Shown piece after piece: positions 4,763 to 9,885 of a DNA stretch of 12,503 bases. Source of the stretch: CALGFH01 sp045807325 (lineage in GTDB: Bacteria; Actinomycetota; CALGFH01). The position numbers were made by a program, and so were the translations under genes. The notes below the pieces were generated by a model. It was not told where the DNA came from. It saw nothing but the letters and a program-made list of their open reading frames with translations, and ran no database searches. The stretch lies in contig JBJMHP010000243.1 in assembly GCA_045807325.1 (NCBI GenBank), positions 1 to 12,503 of the forward strand. The letters are read 5' to 3'. How positions within the stretch are numbered: position 1 is the stretch's first letter; each line of letters begins with the position of its first letter.

Positions 4763-4768
4763 TAGACT
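4763..4768 (+). promoter_or_regulatory. -10 box (TAGACT) of a probable leaderless cyclase gene
   Basis: TAGACT is followed by 6 nt (GCCTCC) and then the ATG at 4775, which puts transcription start on or next to the start codon. No Shine-Dalgarno sequence lies at a usable distance. Confidence 0.55.
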
Positions 4769-4774
4769 GCCTCC

Positions 4775-7700
4775 ATGCCGCGGTGTGCAGTTTGCGGACA
4801 GGACAACCCGGGGGGCTTCCGGTTCTGCGGGAGCTGCGGGGCGCCCCTCACCGGCCCGGCCCCGGCCCCGACCGAGGAGCGGCGCCTGGTCACGGTGCTG
4901 TTCTGCGACCTGGTCGACTTCACCGCCCGCTCCGACCGGGCCGACCCCGAGGACGTCGGCGCCCTGCTGCGGCCCTACCACGCCCGCCAGCGGGCCGAGA
5001 TCGAGCGTCGCGGCGGCACCCTGGACAAGTTCATCGGCGACGGCGTCATGGCCGTGTTCGGCGCCCCCCTGGCCCATGAGGACGACCCCGAGCGGGCCGT
5101 CCGCTGCGCCCTGGGCATGCTGGCCGCCATCGAGGAGCTGAACCAGGGCTCCCCCAGCCTCGACCTGGCCGTCCGCATCGGCGTCACCACCGGTGAGGCC
5201 CTCGTCCGCCTCGGCCCAGGCCAGCAGACCGAGGGCGTGGTCGGCGACGTGGTCAACACCGCCTCCCGCCTCCAGGGGGTGGCCCCGGCGGGCGGGGTGG
5301 TGGTGGGGGAGACCACCTTCCGGGCCACCAGCCGGCTGTTCGACTACGAGGAGCTGGGGCCGGTCAGGGTCAAGGGCAAGGCCGAGCCGGTGCCGCTGTG
5401 GCGCCTCAAGGGAGCGCGCAGCCGCACCGGCGTCGAGGCGGTCCGCCGCGCCGGCACCCCCTTCGTCGGCCGCCAGGCCGAGCTGGAGCTGCTCAAGGGC
5501 CTGTTCGACCAGACCCTGGCCGACCGGACGGCGCGGCTGGTCACCGTGGTGGGGGAGCCGGGGGTGGGCAAGTCCCGGTTCGTGGCCGAGCTGGCCGCCG
5601 CCGTCGAGGAGGGGCCCGAGCTGATCACCTGGCGCCAGGGCCGCTGCCTGCCCTACGGGGACGGGATCACCTTCTGGGCGCTGGGCGAGATCGTGAAAGC
5701 CCACGCCGGGATTCTGGAGACCGACCCCGCGGCCCAGGTGTCGGGCAAGCTCCAGGCGGCGGTCGAGGCCCTGCTCCCCGACCCGTCCGAGCGCGAGTGG
5801 CTGCGGGCGCGGCTGGCCCCGCTGCTCGGGATCGCCGACCCGGACGCCGTCAAGCTGGAGCGGGCCGAGCTGTTCGCCGCCTGGCGGCGGCTGATCGAGG
5901 CCATGGCCGCCCCCCACCCGGTGGTGCTGGCGGTCGAGGACCTGCACTGGGCCGACCCGGCGATGCTGGAGTTCCTCGAGCACCTGGTCGCGACCTCCAC
6001 CGGCCTGCCGCTGCTGATCGTGGCCACCGCCCGGCCCGAGCTGCTGGAACGCCACCCCGGCTGGGGCGACGACATCCCGGCCGCGACCAGGATCCCGCTG
6101 GGCGCCCTGAGCGACCTGGAGACGGCCCAGCTGGTGGCGGCCCTGGTGGGCCGGTCGGTGCTGCCCGTCGGGGTCCAGGCCCTGCTGCTGGAGCGGGCCG
6201 CCGGCAACCCGCTGTACGCCGAGGAGTTCGCCCGGCTGCTGGCCGATCAGGGCCTGATGGTCGAGGACGGGGTCGCCGCCGTCCCCGAGATCCCCGTCCC
6301 CGAGACCGTGCAGGGGCTGATCGCGGCCCGCCTGGACGCCCTCACCCCCGAGGTCAGGGCGCTGGTCCAGAACGCGGCCGTGGTCGGCCGGGTCTTCTGG
6401 CCGGGGGCGGTGGCCGCCATGGACGGCACCGGCACAGACGACGAGGCGGTCCAGGCCGGCCTGGCCGAGCTGGAGCGCAAGCAGCTGGTGCAGCGGGCCC
6501 GGACCACCTCGGTCCAGCACCAGGACGAGTACGTGTTCTGGCACGCCCTGGTCAGGGACGTGGCCTATGCCCAGATCCCGCGGGCCGGTCGGGCCCGCCG
6601 CCACCAGGCGGTGGCCGAGTGGGTCGAGGAGGTGGCCGGGGAGCGGGTCGGCGACCTGGCCGAGGTGGTCGCCCACCACTACGGCCAGGCGCTCACCTAC
6701 GCCAGGGCGGCCAGGGAGCCCCAGGCCCGGATCGACCAGCTGATCGAGCCGACCCGCCGCTTCCTGATCCTGGCCGGGGACCGGACCATCAACCTGGACC
6801 TGGACCGGGCGCGCGCCTACTACCGCCAGGCCGTCGAGCTGGGCCAGCCCAGGGACCCCGAGCGCCCCCACCTGCTGGTCAGGACCGGGCGGGTGGCGTT
6901 CCAGTCCGGCGACTACCCCGAGGCGGTGGCCGTCTACGAGGAGGCGATCGCCGACATGCGCGCCAGCGGCGACCTCCCGGGCCTTGGCGCCACCCTCTCC
7001 CGGCTGGCCACCGTCTACTGGAACCAGGGCGACACCCGCCGGGCCAAGGCCGTCCTCACCGAGGCCATCGAGCTGCTGGAGCGGGAGCCGCCCGGCCCCG
7101 AGCTGGTCTCGGCCTACGTCAGCATGGCCAGCGACCGGGTCATCGCCGGCCACGCCGGCGACGCCCTGGAATGGGCCGACAAGGCCCTGGCCCTGGCCGA
7201 CGAGCTCGGCGGGCTGCCGCGGGTCCGGCCCCGCATCCTCGACGCCCGCGGCATGGCCCGCTGCGACCTCGGCGACTTCCTCGGCGGCATGGACGACCTG
7301 CGCTCCGGGCTGGCCCTTGGCCTGGAGCTGGGCTCGGGCTACGACACGGCCGTGATCTACAACAACCTGGCCGAGCCGGTCTGGCTGGTCGAGGGCCCGG
7401 ACGCCGCCATGGCGCTGTGCGAGAGCGGGATCGACTTCGCCGAGCGGCGCGGCCTCAGCGAGGCGGCCATGTGGCTGCGCTCCTCCACCGTCGGCCCGCT
7501 GCTGGACCTGGGCCGCTGGGAGGAGGCTGTGGTCCTGGCCGACGAGGCGATCGCCTGGGACCTGGCCCACGGCGGCGACTACCTGGCCATCGGCTGCCGC
7601 CGGTACGTGACCCTGGTCCTGGCCTGGCAGGGCGACCTGATCGCCGCCCGCGACCTGGCCACCCGGATCCTGCCAAGGGCCAGGGAGATCGACGACCTCC

Positions 7701-8212
7701 AGCAGCTCGTCCCGGCCCTGGTCAACGCGGCCCTGGTCGAGCACGCGTCCGGCGACAAGGCGGCCGCCCTGGCCCTGGTCACCGAGGCCGCCCAGCTCAC
7801 CGCCGAGCGGGCCGGGGGCCGCCGCTTCCTCGGCCAGCACCTGGCCGACATGGTCCGGGTCGCGGCCGGCCCCGCCCCCGCCCTCGCCCGCGACCTGCTG
7901 GAGGGCACCGAGCGCTCCGCCACCAGGTACCGGCTGGCCGCCACCACCGCCCAGGCCGTCCTGGCCGAGGCCACCGGCGACCCCGAGGCCGCCGCCGCCC
8001 TCTACGCCGAGGCCGCCGACGGCTGGCATGCCTACCACCAGGTCCTCGAGCACGCCCTCGCCCTGCTCGGTCAGGGCCGCTGCCTGGCCGCCATGGGCCG
8101 CCCCGACGCCGCCGACGTCCTCCGGGTCGCCCACCGGCGGCTGAAGGACCTCGGCGCCCGCCCCTCCGCCGCCGAGGCCGACGCCGTGCTCAACCAGGCC
8201 CCGGCCAGCTGA
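4775..8212 (+). CDS. Zinc ribbon / class III nucleotide cyclase / AAA ATPase / TPR regulator
   Basis: A 1145-residue multidomain protein. Residues 1-24 form a zinc ribbon (C4, C7, C18, C21). Residues 37-210 are a class III cyclase domain: first metal Asp in LFCDLVDFT (D45), K85 and second metal Asp D89 in LDKFIGDGVMAVFG, and the transition-state pair N161 and R165 in GDVVNTASRL. Residues 228-640 are a STAND-type AAA ATPase with P-loop GEPGVGKSR (260-268), Walker B VVLAVEDLHWAD (383-394), a sensor strand LLIVATARPE, and AGNPLYAEE (477-484 region). Residues about 670-1140 are TPR-like helical repeats. All cyclase metal and catalytic residues look present; K85 suits ATP, but I cannot place the second purine-selecting residue by eye. 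There is no membrane segment and no C-terminal LuxR helix-turn-helix, so the output is probably cAMP and/or protein binding. Expression is probably leaderless. The cytoplasmic sensor input is unknown. Confidence 0.95.
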   Translation: MPRCAVCGQDNPGGFRFCGSCGAPLTGPAPAPTEERRLVTVLFCDLVDFTARSDRADPEDVGALLRPYHARQRAEIERRGGTLDKFIGDGVMAVFGAPLAHEDDPERAVRCALGMLAAIEELNQGSPSLDLAVRIGVTTGEALVRLGPGQQTEGVVGDVVNTASRLQGVAPAGGVVVGETTFRATSRLFDYEELGPVRVKGKAEPVPLWRLKGARSRTGVEAVRRAGTPFVGRQAELELLKGLFDQTLADRTARLVTVVGEPGVGKSRFVAELAAAVEEGPELITWRQGRCLPYGDGITFWALGEIVKAHAGILETDPAAQVSGKLQAAVEALLPDPSEREWLRARLAPLLGIADPDAVKLERAELFAAWRRLIEAMAAPHPVVLAVEDLHWADPAMLEFLEHLVATSTGLPLLIVATARPELLERHPGWGDDIPAATRIPLGALSDLETAQLVAALVGRSVLPVGVQALLLERAAGNPLYAEEFARLLADQGLMVEDGVAAVPEIPVPETVQGLIAARLDALTPEVRALVQNAAVVGRVFWPGAVAAMDGTGTDDEAVQAGLAELERKQLVQRARTTSVQHQDEYVFWHALVRDVAYAQIPRAGRARRHQAVAEWVEEVAGERVGDLAEVVAHHYGQALTYARAAREPQARIDQLIEPTRRFLILAGDRTINLDLDRARAYYRQAVELGQPRDPERPHLLVRTGRVAFQSGDYPEAVAVYEEAIADMRASGDLPGLGATLSRLATVYWNQGDTRRAKAVLTEAIELLEREPPGPELVSAYVSMASDRVIAGHAGDALEWADKALALADELGGLPRVRPRILDARGMARCDLGDFLGGMDDLRSGLALGLELGSGYDTAVIYNNLAEPVWLVEGPDAAMALCESGIDFAERRGLSEAAMWLRSSTVGPLLDLGRWEEAVVLADEAIAWDLAHGGDYLAIGCRRYVTLVLAWQGDLIAARDLATRILPRAREIDDLQQLVPALVNAALVEHASGDKAAALALVTEAAQLTAERAGGRRFLGQHLADMVRVAAGPAPALARDLLEGTERSATRYRLAATTAQAVLAEATGDPEAAAALYAEAADGWHAYHQVLEHALALLGQGRCLAAMGRPDAADVLRVAHRRLKDLGARPSAAEADAVLNQAPAS

Positions 8213-8280
8213 CGTCACACCTCGGCGCTCCGTCCGGTCATACAGAGTGGAAGGCAACCGAGAAGAAAGGAAGACAGCCG

Positions 8281-8670
8281 ATGCCTGTGCAGGTGACCGC
8301 CATCATGCTAGGGGTGGAGGACGTGGCCCGCTCCAAGAAGTTCTACGGCGAAGGCCTGGGCTGCACCATCGACCAGGACCACCCCGGGTTCGTGTCGTTC
8401 GACCTGGGCGACGGGTCCTCGTCGCTGGCCCTCTACCCACGCGAGGGCGCAGCCAACGACGCCGGAGTCTCCCCCGAGGGGTCGGGGTTCCGCGGCGTCT
8501 CGTTCCACTACATCGTGTCGTCCAGCGAGGCCGTCGACGAGGTCATGGCCAACGCCGCGGCCGCCGGCGGCGAGGTCGTGAAGCAGGCCGCCGCCTCCCA
8601 GTGGGGCGGGTACTCCGGCTACTTCAGCGACCCCGACGGCTACCTGTGGAAGGTCGCCTCCCCCTCCTAG
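8281..8670 (+). CDS. VOC-family (glyoxalase/bleomycin-resistance fold) protein
   Basis: A 129-residue protein with the two beta-alpha-beta-beta-beta modules of the vicinal oxygen chelate fold: ITAIMLGVEDVARSKKFYGE-like start (actual TAIMLGVEDVARSKKFYGE, 6-24), GFVSFDLGDG (36-45), FHYIVSSSEAVDEVM (75-89) and the signature YSGYFSDPDGYLWKVA (111-126). Possible metal ligands include H76 and E100-region acids, but a metal site is not clear. Reaction unknown: members include lyases, dioxygenases and drug-binding proteins. The ATG at 8281 has a purine-rich AAGAAAGGAAG about 7 nt upstream. It follows the cyclase gene by 68 bp and converges on the PPOX-type gene with only 10 bp between stops. Confidence 0.92.
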   Translation: MPVQVTAIMLGVEDVARSKKFYGEGLGCTIDQDHPGFVSFDLGDGSSSLALYPREGAANDAGVSPEGSGFRGVSFHYIVSSSEAVDEVMANAAAAGGEVVKQAAASQWGGYSGYFSDPDGYLWKVASPS

Positions 8671-8680
8671 GCGGCAGCGC

Positions 8681-9172
8681 TCACCGCGCCCCGAACAGCT
8701 CCGACGGCCCGGCCCACCGGAAGGCCGGGCCGTCGCGCAACCCCGGGTAGGCGACCGCCATCCCCCACTCCGGCGACATCGACCACAACCGGTACCCCGC
8801 CGAGGTCGCCTGCCGCTCCCACCCGGCAGTCCACCCATCCACATAGCGCCGGTAGATCCGGCGCACCCGCTCGTCGTCCCGCGCCTCGAGCCGGGACGGC
8901 CCCGTCATCCGCACCTGCCGGACATCGCCGGGCGGGTCGAACGTCGCCACCATCACCGCCACCAGGGCCCCCTCACGCGCCGCCCCAAGGAACGGCGCCG
9001 GCACCCCGGGGCGCCCAGGCGAGTGGAACCACAGCCGCTCGTCCTCGACCAGAAACCACATCATCGCCAGAGCGGGTCGCCCCCGGGCGGTCACCGTGGC
9101 GACACTCGCCGGCCGCGGCTCATCGAGAAAGCCGAGCACGTCGAAGGCGGGTCCTTCCATGGCGCCGATCAT
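8681..9172 (-). CDS. Pyridoxamine 5'-phosphate oxidase-like (split-barrel) flavoprotein
   Basis: A 163-residue protein of the PPOX/flavin reductase split-barrel class. Supporting stretches are ASVATVTARGRPALAMMWF (22-40), DERLWFHSPG (44-53), VAVMVATFDP (71-80), VRQVRMTGPSRL (84-95) and YRRYVDGW (107-114). Such proteins bind FMN or F420 as dimers and carry out redox reactions or bind heme; the substrate is not predictable. The ATG at 9172 is chosen because homology begins at once after it; only a weak GGGGG run precedes it, and M5 (9160) is an alternative. The frame is open far upstream, but that part does not look like protein of this family. Its 3' end contains a strong inverted repeat (8702-8735). 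Confidence 0.85.
   Translation of the reverse strand: MIGAMEGPAFDVLGFLDEPRPASVATVTARGRPALAMMWFLVEDERLWFHSPGRPGVPAPFLGAAREGALVAVMVATFDPPGDVRQVRMTGPSRLEARDDERVRRIYRRYVDGWTAGWERQATSAGYRLWSMSPEWGMAVAYPGLRDGPAFRWAGPSELFGAR
8702..8735 (+). terminator. 13-bp-stem hairpin inside the convergent gene end
   Basis: CGACGGCCCGGCC and GGCCGGGCCGTCG form a perfect 13-bp stem with an 8-nt loop (CACCGGAA), 32 nt after the VOC stop. It lies in the last codons of the PPOX-type gene (residues about 146-156). It probably terminates the VOC/cyclase transcript, though codon constraints could also create it. Confidence 0.5.
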
Positions 9173-9518
9173 GCACCCCCGACCGAGACGAGAACGAAGG
9201 GACGAGCGGGAGCACCCCCCACAGCACGGCCACCAGCCCCAGGGCCATGGAGGGGGCGACGGCAGCATGCACAACGGGGAACCGGGTACGCGGAACGGCA
9301 GCACATAGCCGTCGAGGACACGCCCACCCGCTTCGACCGTCCCATCCATGGCGACCGTCTCGACCGCCCGGGTGCCACGCTTGGCCTGCGGGAAGCGCCG
9401 TGTCGCCCATGGACCAGCACCGGAGGGCTCCACGGCTCGGAGAGCAACTCGAAGCAGGGCCCCATGTCGGCTACGCTGGGGTCGGCCTTGACCGTCGGTA
9501 CCGCGAAGGAGCCGGAAC

Positions 9519-9532
9519 CGCAGGATCCTGCG
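9519..9532. promoter_or_regulatory. Perfect 14-bp palindrome, operator candidate
   Basis: CGCAGGATCCTGCG is its own reverse complement. A further GGAGC (9508-9512) and GCTCC (9532-9536) pair lies around it. It sits mid-way in the long non-coding region, 350 bp from either gene start. The role is unknown. Confidence 0.35.
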
Positions 9533-9774
9533 CTCCGAGGATCGGCTAGTCAGGTGCTCTTGCGTGCGCCCCCGCTGGGGCGGCGGGAGGGCTACCGTCC
9601 AGCTTGCTCCACGGCAACGGCTTCCAGCTCGACCGCAGGTGAGGCTCGTCCAAGCCGACCACTGTGACCCGAACCTTCGTCCTAGTGCCATCCATCAGGT
9701 CACTTACCCGCATTCCGCTTGGATAGGAACTGTGTAGCAGTGCGGATAGACGCGCCATCCCTGCTGTTTCAGGC

Positions 9775-9780
9775 TATGCT
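9775..9780 (+). promoter_or_regulatory. Candidate -10 box (TATGCT) for the sugar dehydrogenase gene
   Basis: TATGCT matches the TANNNT pattern about 105 nt before the TTG start. No good -35 box is present at the right spacing. Weak. Confidence 0.25.
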
Positions 9781-9885
9781 CGCAGGGTCCGGCGTTCGCT
9801 GCCGTACGGGTGCCGGGCATCGAGCGGGGGACCGACCGGCTTCTGCCTGGGCTGAGCCGGCCTCCGACGAGGCGGAGGGTCACCG

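Larger units (their letters stand above)
9173..9885. other. Intergenic region of about 700 bp, no convincing gene
   Basis: This stretch separates the divergent PPOX-type and sugar dehydrogenase genes. Codon use is unlike the neighbours. On the minus strand at about 9190-9290 one frame reads FPVVHAAVAPSMALGLVAVL, a hydrophobic segment with GC-rich third positions, possibly a scrap of a lost membrane protein. Another minus frame at 9546-9758 could encode 70 residues (MARLSALLHSSYPSG...), but its third positions are far less GC-rich and no family is recognised. Hairpins include 9519-9532 and 9567-9582. Otherwise nothing. Confidence 0.5.

Noticed and set aside
4637..8257. Open frame of about 1200 codons on the minus strand opposite the cyclase gene
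   Set aside because: It mirrors the third-position GC bias of the cyclase gene, its product is a low-complexity Gly/Gln/Val/Leu/Asp-rich string with no domain, and the plus strand encodes clear catalytic motifs.
5398..8280. Long plus-strand frame that runs into the VOC gene
   Set aside because: The part before 8281 is an Arg/Pro/Gly-rich shadow of the cyclase gene. The VOC fold begins at the ATG at 8281, which has its own ribosome binding site.
9173..9691. N-terminal extension of the PPOX-type protein
   Set aside because: The extra residues are Arg/Trp/Cys-rich with no family likeness; the split-barrel begins right after the ATG at 9172.
9546..9758. Possible 70-residue minus-strand protein
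   Set aside because: Third codon positions are much less GC-rich than in real neighbours, no clear ribosome binding site and no recognised motif. A TAGCCT box lies upstream, so it is not fully excluded.
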